Source: Candidatus Zixiibacteriota bacterium (GTDB taxonomy: Bacteria; Zixibacteria; MSB-5A5; GN15; FEB-12). From it: a DNA stretch of 64,000 nt. Made by a program: the position numbers and the translations under genes. Location of the stretch: positions 124,001-188,000 of the forward strand of contig JAJRSF010000038.1 of NCBI GenBank assembly GCA_024278935.1, written 5' to 3'. Positions within the stretch are counted from its first letter, which is position 1. Each line of letters begins with the position of its first letter. The notes beneath the pieces were generated by a model. That model searched no databases, had not been told where the DNA came from, and was given only the letters and a program-made list of their open reading frames with translations. Below, one piece after another: positions 10,501-17,876 of the stretch.

Positions 10501-13500
10501 GATATGTTTATAATTGACCCAACTACATCATATGATTCAAGATATGCTTCAATTAAAAGTATTTTACCAACTATAGATCAGAATTTATTTTTACTTGATG
10601 GTAGCGAATACTTTACAAAGTTAAGAAATAAAGATGGTTCAGGATCTCCAACTACCTCTGAATTAGAATATACAACAGAACTAATTTCTTCTTATGGTCC
10701 TCGCTTTAAGGGGAAAATAACTACTATAACTGAAATCGATGAAGATATTTCTACAACAACACATTTTACTTATGAATCTGAATATAATCAGTTAACTTCT
10801 TCAAGAACGGAATATCTAAACCCTAATTCATTTATTGTTGATTCAAATGTATATGCGTATGAGATTCCAGAACATATTGGAATGTTAGATGATCATGCAA
10901 TAGGTCAAACTGCTCGTAAATATAAATTTCTAGATGACAACGGTACAATTACTTGGTTAGGGCGATCAGGTGCTGATTTTGTAAAGAATGGAAACTGGAA
11001 ACCTGAAAAAAATTATTCTTGGAGTTCACTTGACAACGAAAACTCTAAATTTATTACCTCTAATTTATTACCAAGTTCAAACAGTTTTGATTCTTATGGT
11101 AATGTCGTTATGGTTATGAATGTTAATGGGGATACATCATCAGTTAAGTATAGTCCTGATGGGCAAAATATAGTTGGTTCTATTAAAAATGGGTATCTTC
11201 ATAGCGTCTTGTTGTTTGATGCAGAATATGATTTTGTTAATGATATTGGATATGATGGATGGGTAAACAGAAGCCCATCATATGGTTCTTTGTCTTCAGA
11301 GGAAAAAGTAACAGGAAGTCAATCATTCAAATTGATTGATGATTTAACTTCAAATTTTGCAACCCAAGGATTATGGAGAACTATTAATAAAGTTGATCTA
11401 ATTCGAAGGCAATTCCTACTTAGTTATTGGGTTAAATCAAATGCTGTTGTTTCTGGCTATGTCGGTGTCAATTTAACTACACCTATATCTCCAGCATTTA
11501 TTATCCCGGATTATCCTGGGGACAATAAATGGCATAAAATCGAAAAAGTAATTACTTTAACTGAAACTCAGTTTGATGAATTAGTCGAAATGTATATATC
11601 AATAAATATGGAAAATGGTATAAATAATGTGGCATACATCGACGGCGTCAGGTTCCATCCACTTGATGCTCATGTAACTACAACAACTTATGATAAGTTA
11701 ACCAATAGTATGTTATCCAAATCTGGTATTAATAATATTTCTACACAGTATGAATATGATAAATTTAATAGACTAGTTACAGTTAAAGATAATCTAGGTA
11801 GCATAAAATCAACAAAAGAATACTATGATTCAGATGAAACTCCATTTAATCCAAATTCCCCTAACTACGTTAAGAATACAATTTTTATTGGGGGTGGTTC
11901 AAATGTTTCAATTTTGTATTTCGATGGTCTAGGCAGAACACTTCAACACAGAACTACTAGTAATATTGGGAATGATTATGCTATTGTATCAGGTATTGCA
12001 GAATATGATGAGTTTAATAGGGTGGAAAGAATTTATAAACCTTACATTGATTTAGATGGGGCATCAAGTGTAGAGGATTATGTAGATCAAGCCACAGTAA
12101 TTTCAGAAATAAAAGCATATTATACTGATCTTGGTCCAGGAGTTAACTGTAAAAATTATCCGTATGTTGAAAAAGATTATTCAAATGACTTTAAGGGAGA
12201 ATTAATAAAATTAGCTTCACCTGGCGAAGATTTTAATATTATAACTACTCATAATAAGAAATTCGACTCTTTCACAAGAACTTCTTCAGATGAGATAGTT
12301 TCTACAATAGTAGATGAAGATAACTCGAAGTCTGTATCGATTCAGGATAGATGGAATCGCTTTAGTAGAAATGGGCGGTTACTTTATGAAATGGGGGTTG
12401 AATCAGATACCATCATGACCATTACAAATAAAGATTTGAATGGACGGGTAACATCTGTATATATTGATACATTTTGCTTAAACTCAACGGGAACAGATGA
12501 AATTTACTTACGTTCAAATACATATAATGACATAGGACAAAAAGTTGAAATTAATAAAGTTGATTACGGTACAGTTAAAATGCGTTATGATAAATCCGGA
12601 AAATTAAGATTTATGCAAAATGATAAACGCTTAGCAGAAAAGAAGTTTGTATACTTTAAATATGATAAGCTTGGTCGTAAAATATCCGAAGGAATAATGG
12701 ACGATCCATTATCAAATTATTTTACTAATACAAATGCTGAAGACCAAAATTTCCCCGAATATGGTCAGGGATTATCATTCACTCTTGAATTTAGGTGGAT
12801 TTATGATTACTATGAAATCACTGGGGACTCAACAATAGTTAATCCTGGAAGTTTAGTCAGAGTAGAATGTGGAGATTCTTCTTATTTAGGACCATATTAC
12901 TATAAAGAATTCTACGCTTTTCCTGAAGAAAATTATGATATTACTGTCACTCAACTATTGATGGGCTCTCTAGCTTCATTAAAAGCAGTACGACACGATT
13001 ATAATGTCGATGGGACTTTGAATTATACTACAATTTATCCTCACTGGCCTAATACTTCTGATAGACGAGAAATAGGGAATGAATATGGACAAGATGGGAG
13101 TCTTGCTTCTATTCATAACCAAGGATCTTTTACTCCCCCATTTTCAATTCCGATTACTCATGTTCTTTATGAAAAAAATCCTGATGGTACTTTAAATGAA
13201 ACTAATTATGGAGTCACAAACTTTGGCGCTGATAAAGTTCAAACACTAGATTATCAATATGATTCTCGTGGCATGTTGGTTGGAATCAATGATCCTTCAT
13301 CAGTTAGTACAAGTCAATCTGGTGGTTCTCCTAATTCATACTTTGGATTAAATTTACAATATATTGATGGAGTTCAAAATCAGTATTATAATGGTCGTCC
13401 TTCCGGTTTACTAACTAGTACTTCAGATGGGTCAATTGGTGGATTAGAACATAATTATGGATTTAAGTATCATGATCTTGGTTGGCTAGAGGTTGCTGAT

Positions 13501-15396
13501 AATTTAAATAATGATTCTTTTGATAGAGATTATAATTATAATAAACTTGGTTTCAGAGAAGATGTAACTGAAGGTAGTAATCAAATTGTTTATACTTATT
13601 ATGAGGATGAAGCAGGTTCATCCAGACTAAAAAATATTACAGGTATGACATCTGATATGGAATATGATGTTCTAGGTAATATGATCAAAGACCCTTCGCA
13701 TAATGTAAATCTCATGAAGTACGATTATAGAAATTTAATGAGAATTTCGAGGATCCAAGCAGCTGCTTCTAGTACTTCAGAAGACTATTTATATATGTAT
13801 TATGATGAATCTGGTCAAAGAACTAAAAAAGTATACACCTACAAGTATTGGTCTACTTGTGGTGGAGTTATTGATCCTCGTCCACTTAGTAGCATGAGCA
13901 GTGGAGGTGGAATATTAGAATCTTCAAGTTTTAGTTCTGGAGGAACTCAAGCACTTGGTCCTGGTCCTGATCCTGATCCTGGTGGTACTTATCCTTGTTT
14001 AAAAACAGCTACTACTTCTGTTTTTTATCTCTATGATGATGGTGTATTAGTTGCAACATTTAATGAAGATGATAATGTGTTAGAAACCTTTGTTAATGGT
14101 CCTGAAGGACATATTGCATCATACAAAGAAAATGATGATTCAAAGCTCTTCTACTACATCAAAGATCAAATTGGATCACCACGTGTAGTTATGCTTGCAG
14201 ATGTTGGTGGTCTTGGAATTCCAACTATAGCACAAACTATTAACTATTTACCATTTGGAGGAGTTGCATCAAGTTCGGGTTTTGTTAATACTCCATATAA
14301 GTTTACTGGAAAAGAACAGGATTTATACTCTACTTTTGACTACACCTATTTTGGATCAAGGTATTATGATAAAAGAACTGGTTTCTTTACGTCAATTGAT
14401 AAAGCAGGACAATTTACAAGCGGCTATATGTATGGTGGCAATAATCCTATACTTGGAATTGATCCTGATGGAAATCTCTTTTTTGTTCCATTTCTAGTTG
14501 GAGCTGTTTACGGAGGTATCTTTTCTGCTGTTACATATACTGCTATGACAACGATTACTGGAAATGCATGGACTTGGAATGGCTTTGGAAAGTCTATGTT
14601 TACTGGAGCAATTGGTGGTGGATTAGGAGGTGTGGCAAGTCAATTAGGAGGTCAACTAGCTAATAACATAGGTTATAAAATGTTATCAGATGCAACTGTA
14701 AATGCTTCAACATCGATTATAACAGGTCAAGAGGTTAATTTATCATCTATGCTTGGAAGTGTTGCAGGAAGTCTAGCTGCTTACAAAATGGTAGGTAATT
14801 TTAGAGCTGATACAAGAAGTCGATGGTCAAATATCGGTTCCGAACTTGGATTTTCTGCTTTGTCAGGTGGAATTTCAGTCGGAGTTGGTGGAATGGCAAC
14901 AAATGGATTACGTGGTGAAAATATTTTTAGAAATTTGGGCGGAAATTATGCTGCTGGCATAACTGGAGGTATTTCCTCAGCTATAGCAAACATTGCTGTC
15001 ATGGGTGGTGCAATTAGACCTCCACAAGAAATTGAGCAACAAATAGAAGCGGCCAGCAAAGATTATGGTATTAAATATAGACCTCTCTACAGAAGTGGAG
15101 GATTATGGGGACTTGGTGCTAAATATCTTCTTCTTCCTGCCGGATTTGCTGGTTTTGGAAGAAATATTATAGTTAATGCAGGTGACCCTGAATATAATGA
15201 AGTAGGTAATAGATATTTGTGGACTCATGAAACTGCTCATTTTTGGCAACAAAGTTTGAATGGGTGGGGGGCAACAATTGGGGCATTGGCTTGGGAACAA
15301 ATTATACTAGGTTCAAATGCTTATAACATACAAGGCACATATGAAAATGGAGCTGATGTTATTTCAGCTGACGTTATTAAAAAATATTTTTATTGA
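7516..15396 (+). CDS. Giant RHS/YD-repeat exported protein with C-terminal HETAH zincin-like tip
   Basis: I place the start at ATG 7516 because GGAGG sits 5 bp before it; an in-frame TTG at 7504 would swallow that site. The protein is 2626 residues with a signal peptide (MFNKITIILISCILLLIPS). The N-terminal third resembles SpvB/TcB-type propellers, and a jelly-roll-like carbohydrate-binding segment lies near 1235-1385. YD repeats follow (YDKFNRLVTVKD, YDGLGRTLQHRT, YDKLGRKISEG). The RHS core signature occupies about 2213-2317 (KDQIGSPRVV, PFGG, YYDKRTGFF, NNPILGIDPDG). A tip of about 310 residues comes next: a Gly/Ala-rich hydrophobic part, then WTHETAHFWQQ with HExxH at 2571-2575 and a later Glu in YENGAD. 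By family analogy this is a polymorphic toxin or insecticidal-type shell whose tip is a putative metallopeptidase. The toxin role is inference. Confidence 0.88.
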   Translation: MFNKITIILISCILLLIPSFTRSEIYVSDKLSATVGFEGNQPTGSGGFSNSVNLYTGQHVERYNLVSIPGKNGMGASLSLGYSGNVSNQAKISNRYSQTSPFGLGFDLGQEKIVVNHMNTIDISDDSYLLIVGGQSMKLMPKIGIDRCLECTFWDNNSWPWTCINYVSSEGPDCDSVTYMELTNQYETQSQIPWRIYSTVLYESGVAIQVIGWTIIKEDGSIYKYGDFNDGLTNRNSTEYTLRWGSSIGSGHGTGDILFPIKWNLSSVSDIEEHNYVNYGYLQEFDKVKYGILGFDSDNDYTRFSYLDKVTTSLGYTAEFIFSSREDMGRFENDHVIQNYQTYKVDSIVIKNPSNDITGRVAFDYTYLNSTSDYTRKKLLLNKIKNVSVDELSSKLIASFDYYETLTDPSYASIHNIYSTLGGTKSIEYKLIEADSNFANLDYSTQDDEIEYLRFSTGPNSFIFDSHTSSFIYKTVYGNLDGYWTTEIISGDNLSNIQAVSGEGWNAIYEKTEKEIHVNRWLHGEWKEEIIPTSWTPTAMVTLIPGNDFIVAHDGRKKFYFYKYNGMEWNEYYLTDADDAAGIDFWYVANIEISSDLVMIHLYRQDGENNFPNAIIAAKYDSNSDEIVRNIKYPSNATNSDWFKEHPAKLKNNYIVYRPGQNASSLNVLEWNNNSWQESVSVINSRGQFAITEDGIFTFYHTMVTDPWFQTTHYSYFQATALHTATGWQITTRTLAENILLSVANPPPNYQHKLYTSSDIVVATDLPTNLYFAGIWKRYLNVYGLIDFEVDPGAKVKVPENMVCAESAGNIIVKRHLGSNEWGSTDTLLTSAYIHPIESAKWHSYTCQDDLVVAAKSDGSDVFAYKYNYDLSKWDTLSLASALPVPFDELMVESSGDCFYIAITPNSNLDVSYQYYFKWYKDQCFGKANYPVVNQVISKSFSTDPNAIAVDYSYVGGFLDESATTPRFARTTVSTPHFVSAPNDILGYTEHNFYNDMFIIDPTTSYDSRYASIKSILPTIDQNLFLLDGSEYFTKLRNKDGSGSPTTSELEYTTELISSYGPRFKGKITTITEIDEDISTTTHFTYESEYNQLTSSRTEYLNPNSFIVDSNVYAYEIPEHIGMLDDHAIGQTARKYKFLDDNGTITWLGRSGADFVKNGNWKPEKNYSWSSLDNENSKFITSNLLPSSNSFDSYGNVVMVMNVNGDTSSVKYSPDGQNIVGSIKNGYLHSVLLFDAEYDFVNDIGYDGWVNRSPSYGSLSSEEKVTGSQSFKLIDDLTSNFATQGLWRTINKVDLIRRQFLLSYWVKSNAVVSGYVGVNLTTPISPAFIIPDYPGDNKWHKIEKVITLTETQFDELVEMYISINMENGINNVAYIDGVRFHPLDAHVTTTTYDKLTNSMLSKSGINNISTQYEYDKFNRLVTVKDNLGSIKSTKEYYDSDETPFNPNSPNYVKNTIFIGGGSNVSILYFDGLGRTLQHRTTSNIGNDYAIVSGIAEYDEFNRVERIYKPYIDLDGASSVEDYVDQATVISEIKAYYTDLGPGVNCKNYPYVEKDYSNDFKGELIKLASPGEDFNIITTHNKKFDSFTRTSSDEIVSTIVDEDNSKSVSIQDRWNRFSRNGRLLYEMGVESDTIMTITNKDLNGRVTSVYIDTFCLNSTGTDEIYLRSNTYNDIGQKVEINKVDYGTVKMRYDKSGKLRFMQNDKRLAEKKFVYFKYDKLGRKISEGIMDDPLSNYFTNTNAEDQNFPEYGQGLSFTLEFRWIYDYYEITGDSTIVNPGSLVRVECGDSSYLGPYYYKEFYAFPEENYDITVTQLLMGSLASLKAVRHDYNVDGTLNYTTIYPHWPNTSDRREIGNEYGQDGSLASIHNQGSFTPPFSIPITHVLYEKNPDGTLNETNYGVTNFGADKVQTLDYQYDSRGMLVGINDPSSVSTSQSGGSPNSYFGLNLQYIDGVQNQYYNGRPSGLLTSTSDGSIGGLEHNYGFKYHDLGWLEVADNLNNDSFDRDYNYNKLGFREDVTEGSNQIVYTYYEDEAGSSRLKNITGMTSDMEYDVLGNMIKDPSHNVNLMKYDYRNLMRISRIQAAASSTSEDYLYMYYDESGQRTKKVYTYKYWSTCGGVIDPRPLSSMSSGGGILESSSFSSGGTQALGPGPDPDPGGTYPCLKTATTSVFYLYDDGVLVATFNEDDNVLETFVNGPEGHIASYKENDDSKLFYYIKDQIGSPRVVMLADVGGLGIPTIAQTINYLPFGGVASSSGFVNTPYKFTGKEQDLYSTFDYTYFGSRYYDKRTGFFTSIDKAGQFTSGYMYGGNNPILGIDPDGNLFFVPFLVGAVYGGIFSAVTYTAMTTITGNAWTWNGFGKSMFTGAIGGGLGGVASQLGGQLANNIGYKMLSDATVNASTSIITGQEVNLSSMLGSVAGSLAAYKMVGNFRADTRSRWSNIGSELGFSALSGGISVGVGGMATNGLRGENIFRNLGGNYAAGITGGISSAIANIAVMGGAIRPPQEIEQQIEAASKDYGIKYRPLYRSGGLWGLGAKYLLLPAGFAGFGRNIIVNAGDPEYNEVGNRYLWTHETAHFWQQSLNGWGATIGALAWEQIILGSNAYNIQGTYENGADVISADVIKKYFY

Positions 15397-15408
15397 TTGT
15401 AATTATCA

Positions 15409-15449
15409 ATTGGCTATTCTAACTATACTACATTGATAGAATAGCCAAT
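15409..15449 (+). terminator. 13-bp perfect hairpin between the RHS gene and its downstream lipoprotein gene
   Basis: ATTGGCTATTCTA (15409-15421) and its exact complement TAGAATAGCCAAT (15437-15449) flank a 15-nt loop. There is no T-run after it, so it may be a weak terminator, an attenuator or an mRNA-stabilising hairpin. It is the only structure in the 69-bp gap and could set the ratio of the two products. Confidence 0.6.
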
Positions 15450-15465
15450 ACTATTGGGAATATAG

Positions 15466-16086
15466 ATGATATTAAATGAAATGAGTAGAAAGTGGATATC
15501 ACTTACAAGTAATATCCAAAAAGTCTGTGGATTTGGAAACTACTACCTTATCACGATATTTATCTTAGCCATATTAATTACTTTTAATAGTTGTCTGTAT
15601 TTACCTAAGCATATTATTTATATTAATAATCAGAGGAAGACTGATAAATATGAATTGCAATTACTAGAAAACAAAATAAGTCTTAAGATAGTTAGTTTTG
15701 GAGTTTTATACAAATTACAAAAACAGTATTCATTGTTCTTGAGTTTCAATTTTGAATATAATGAAGTAATAGATAATATTTCTTTTAAAACTAGTAATAT
15801 TGAAATTTATTTGAATAATAAAAAATTAACTGAAGTGCAAAATGAAAGAAGAGATACTTTTTTTCTTAAGCATACACAAAAATCTTATAAAAATAGCTTG
15901 AGATTCTATGTTAATTTAAACTCAGAAGAACTAGAGAGTTTGCTTAATCAAAAACATGAAATTAAGATTATTTTAGATAAATGGATTTCCATCAATGATG
16001 AATTTATTTTTATTGACACAATAAATGCATATGATCCAACATTAATAGACCTTAAGTTTAATAGATATCCATATAATAAAAATTGA
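15466..16086 (+). CDS. Small lipoprotein-like protein, candidate immunity partner of the RHS tip
   Basis: I do not recognise this 206-residue protein. It has a long polar N-terminus (residues 1-25), then a hydrophobic stretch (YLITIFILAILITFNSC) ending in Cys43, which could be a relaxed FCB-type lipobox, so a lipoprotein or a single-pass membrane protein is likely. The rest is rich in Lys, Asn and Ile and looks like an all-beta domain. ATG 15466 is used; an internal ATG at 15481 is possible, and neither has a clear ribosome site. Its position 69 bp after an RHS gene and its membrane-anchored form fit an immunity protein for a toxin acting at the envelope. That role is inferred only from position. 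Confidence 0.6.
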   Translation: MILNEMSRKWISLTSNIQKVCGFGNYYLITIFILAILITFNSCLYLPKHIIYINNQRKTDKYELQLLENKISLKIVSFGVLYKLQKQYSLFLSFNFEYNEVIDNISFKTSNIEIYLNNKKLTEVQNERRDTFFLKHTQKSYKNSLRFYVNLNSEELESLLNQKHEIKIILDKWISINDEFIFIDTINAYDPTLIDLKFNRYPYNKN

Positions 16087-16759
16087 GATATATTTGCCAA
16101 GTTACTTTTATAATATTGTCCGGCTACTTGTTTTTTTGTAAATGACAACTAAAATGGATATCGAATATGTAAAATAATTTATCTTCAATGACTGTATTTT
16201 TAATAATAATAGTATTGACTCTTGTTGTAACTTTCTAATAGTTATAATAACCCTTCACCTGTTCAAGTTAAAAGTATTTTTTTATTAACTTCATATCTTA
16301 TTGTTACTTGAAGAAACGTTTTTATTCATTTGTGACTTTATCCTTATTCGTACAATTTTTTTATACCGTGAACAAGGTCCATTTTATTTCTGCCAAATTT
16401 CTGCCAAAATGTTTTCAAAAACAATCAAAAAACATCAAAAAACATCACAAACAATCAAAAACCTAAATTGTTGAATTTCAATGTCTTGCCTCATATATGA
16501 CTGATAGTCAAGGCATTACAAAATCACACCACGGAGAATCCCTGCCTCCCCGCATACTTTGTATGTTTTATTTATACTATAAATTTCCCCTGTATTACAA
16601 ATTATTATTTAACAAAGTTTTATATGTATCCCAAGTCCCCGCTTTATTTATATAAGAAGGTTTGTTAAAAATTAAATTGTACTCATGGCACAGCAAAGTA
16701 TTCTAAATAAATCCATAGAAGATAATTTAACAATTATTTCTACTATAAATAGAAATTCT
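16087..16759. other. Gene-poor 670-bp gap holding the left tRNA-end-like direct repeat
   Basis: No gene is seen here. The first 250 bp are featureless AT-rich DNA. From about 16390 the gap holds an A-rich run of short repeats (AACATCAAAA-type units, 16415-16462) and the left copy of the dispersed repeat described separately. The end carries AT-rich sequence running into the HTH gene's stop codon. Confidence 0.6.
16390..16642 (+). repeat. Left copy of a dispersed repeat with a degenerate tRNA 3'-end-like core
   Basis: Elements occur in the same order as in the right copy (22321-22694). First two TGCCA-ATTT-TGCCA boxes (16391-16409), then AACAATCAAAAA-type A-rich sequence. Next a core GAATCCcTgCCTCC.CGCATA (16536-16556), then TATGTTTTA (16562-16570), and finally ATATGTATC.CAAGT.C.C (from 16622). 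The core is more diverged than the right-hand copies, which suggests an older or decaying copy. It resembles an attachment-site remnant of an element that integrates at a tRNA 3' end. That is inference. Confidence 0.5.
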
Positions 16760-17353
16760 CTATAAGATTTTCACATGTTTTATAGTTTTTAAAGGCAGTA
16801 TGATTGTATTTAGTCGATCAGAAAGTTGCCAATCTTCTTTATATTCTAGTCTTGGATTTTCGACCTTTATAGTATTTTCTACTTCTGAATCAATCTTTTG
16901 ATAGGTGACAAATATAGCAAATGAGTTTGCTATGGCTATATCAATTAATATTGATTTCAAAATATCCTCTTCATTGGTTTTATAAGAATTCGGCGAAAAT
17001 TGATTGATATAAGCATTCAATACCTCGTCAATGCTGAATGTAGATAATGAAATTATTTTTTTTACTAAAAAGTCAGTCTCAACTTTGAAATGTATGTTCT
17101 CAATTGTTTTACTATATTTTATGAGGCTTATTAATTGTATAATTATTTCATTTATAGTCTCAGGCTGATGTTGTTTTGATATCTGTGTAGATAGTCTATA
17201 TCCTTTAACTGTTCTGTCAAAGAAAATAGGTACATTGATTTCTGATAGTAAATTTATGTATCGATAAAACGACCTTGTTCCTATGCCACAAATATCTGCA
17301 ACTTCTTTTCGTGTAATAAATTCTCTGGTATTCAGCAAATTTATGAATAGCAT
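16760..17353 (-). CDS. HTH_11/DeoR-type winged-helix regulator with a short WYL-like C-terminus
   Basis: This 197-residue protein begins with a winged helix: TRKEVADICGIGTRSFYRYINLL is the recognition region (about 14-36), and VPIFFDRTVKGYRLS (about 41-55) forms the wing, as in HTH_11/DeoR and WYL regulators. The middle (60-125) is helical. The last 60 residues (FVTYQKID, NPRLEYKEDWQL, LPLKTIKHVKI) look like a short WYL-type ligand-sensing barrel, though the WYL triplet itself is not present. The ATG at 17353 overlaps the stop codon of a possible 7-codon leader (MLLNIKK) as TAATG, so translational coupling is possible. A 9-bp dyad lies just upstream. It follows the secreted-peptide gene by 55 bp on the same strand. 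Confidence 0.72.
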   Translation of the reverse strand: MLFINLLNTREFITRKEVADICGIGTRSFYRYINLLSEINVPIFFDRTVKGYRLSTQISKQHQPETINEIIIQLISLIKYSKTIENIHFKVETDFLVKKIISLSTFSIDEVLNAYINQFSPNSYKTNEEDILKSILIDIAIANSFAIFVTYQKIDSEVENTIKVENPRLEYKEDWQLSDRLNTIILPLKTIKHVKIL

Positions 17354-17382
17354 TATTTTTTTATATTTAAAAGCATAATATT

Positions 17383-17408
17383 ATTATACTCCCTCCCCAG
17401 AGTATAAT
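17383..17408 (-). promoter_or_regulatory. 9-bp dyad with a Shine-Dalgarno-like loop between peptide and HTH genes
   Basis: ATTATACTC (17383-17391) and GAGTATAAT (17400-17408) are perfect inverted repeats around an 8-bp centre. On the minus-strand RNA the loop reads UGGGGAGG, a near-perfect ribosome binding site. The element starts directly after the peptide gene's stop codon. It could be an operator for the adjacent HTH regulator or an RNA hairpin that controls translation of the next frame. Confidence 0.5.
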
Positions 17409-17648
17409 TTAAATTCCTATTGTTATTATAGTTTTTATAATTAGCCAGTAGTCTATCCCTGTAGTTTCTTCTGGAGTAAACGGGGTTGACAAAATAGTAC
17501 CGGCAGTATCTGCTGGTAATGTATCTTTAATAGGAGGATCTCCAGGATACCCATCTGCTAGTGTATTTTGGGGAACTCCTACTATTCCAGTAAGGGTGAA
17601 TGTTAAGATTAAATAGAGACTGAGTAAAAATAAGACTCTTGTTTTCAT
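17409..17648 (-). CDS. Small secreted peptide precursor (79 residues)
   Basis: This small gene is supported by a textbook ribosome site (AGGAGGT 6 bp before ATG 17648) and a good promoter. The product has an N-terminal signal-like hydrophobic segment (residues 5-24, VLFLLSLYLILTFTLTGIVG), a Pro/Asp/Thr-rich middle (DGYPGDPPIKDTLPADT), and a hydrophobic C-terminus (YWLIIKTIITIGI) that ends the protein. I know no family for it. It lies between the kinase-AAA+ regulator (228 bp upstream, same strand) and the HTH regulator (55 bp downstream). This context suggests an exported signal or a membrane-tethered effector of that regulator. Function is not established. Confidence 0.7.
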   Translation of the reverse strand: MKTRVLFLLSLYLILTFTLTGIVGVPQNTLADGYPGDPPIKDTLPADTAGTILSTPFTPEETTGIDYWLIIKTIITIGI

Positions 17649-17666
17649 TAAAGACCTCCTGTTTAG

Positions 17667-17694
17667 GTTATAATTACAGGATGCTCTTTAACAA
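17667..17694 (-). promoter_or_regulatory. Promoter of the small secreted peptide gene
   Basis: On the minus strand TTGTTA (17694-17689), a 16-bp spacer and TATAAC (17672-17667) stand 19 bp before the ATG at 17648. The peptide is therefore probably transcribed on its own as well as with the gene upstream. Confidence 0.5.
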
Positions 17695-17775
17695 AAATGA
17701 CACCACTTTATATCTTGTGGTTTATACAGGTAAGCCGTTGCTAGATAACGTTATCGTCTGAAAGAGGCGTTGATG

Positions 17776-17817
17776 TTTTACCGCATTATTTACCACAATA
17801 ACATGACTGCGGTAAAA
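17776..17817. promoter_or_regulatory. 10-bp inverted repeat TTTTACCGCA / TGCGGTAAAA downstream of the kinase-AAA+ gene
   Basis: Perfect arms at 17776-17785 and 17808-17817 surround a 22-bp AT-rich centre, in the 228-bp gap between the regulator's stop codon and the peptide gene's start. With A/T-rich outer ends it could act as a terminator for the regulator gene, or as a binding site for its Fis-type domain upstream of the peptide promoter. Confidence 0.5.
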
Positions 17818-17876
17818 TCTACTTTTATTTAATTGTAAGGGATACGGGAGTACTTATAATTTTATTTTTAGGTAAA

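Noticed and set aside
16411-16462. Short repeats (AACATCAAAA-type) considered as a CRISPR array
   Set aside because: Units are 10-12 bp, imperfect and without spacers of constant length.
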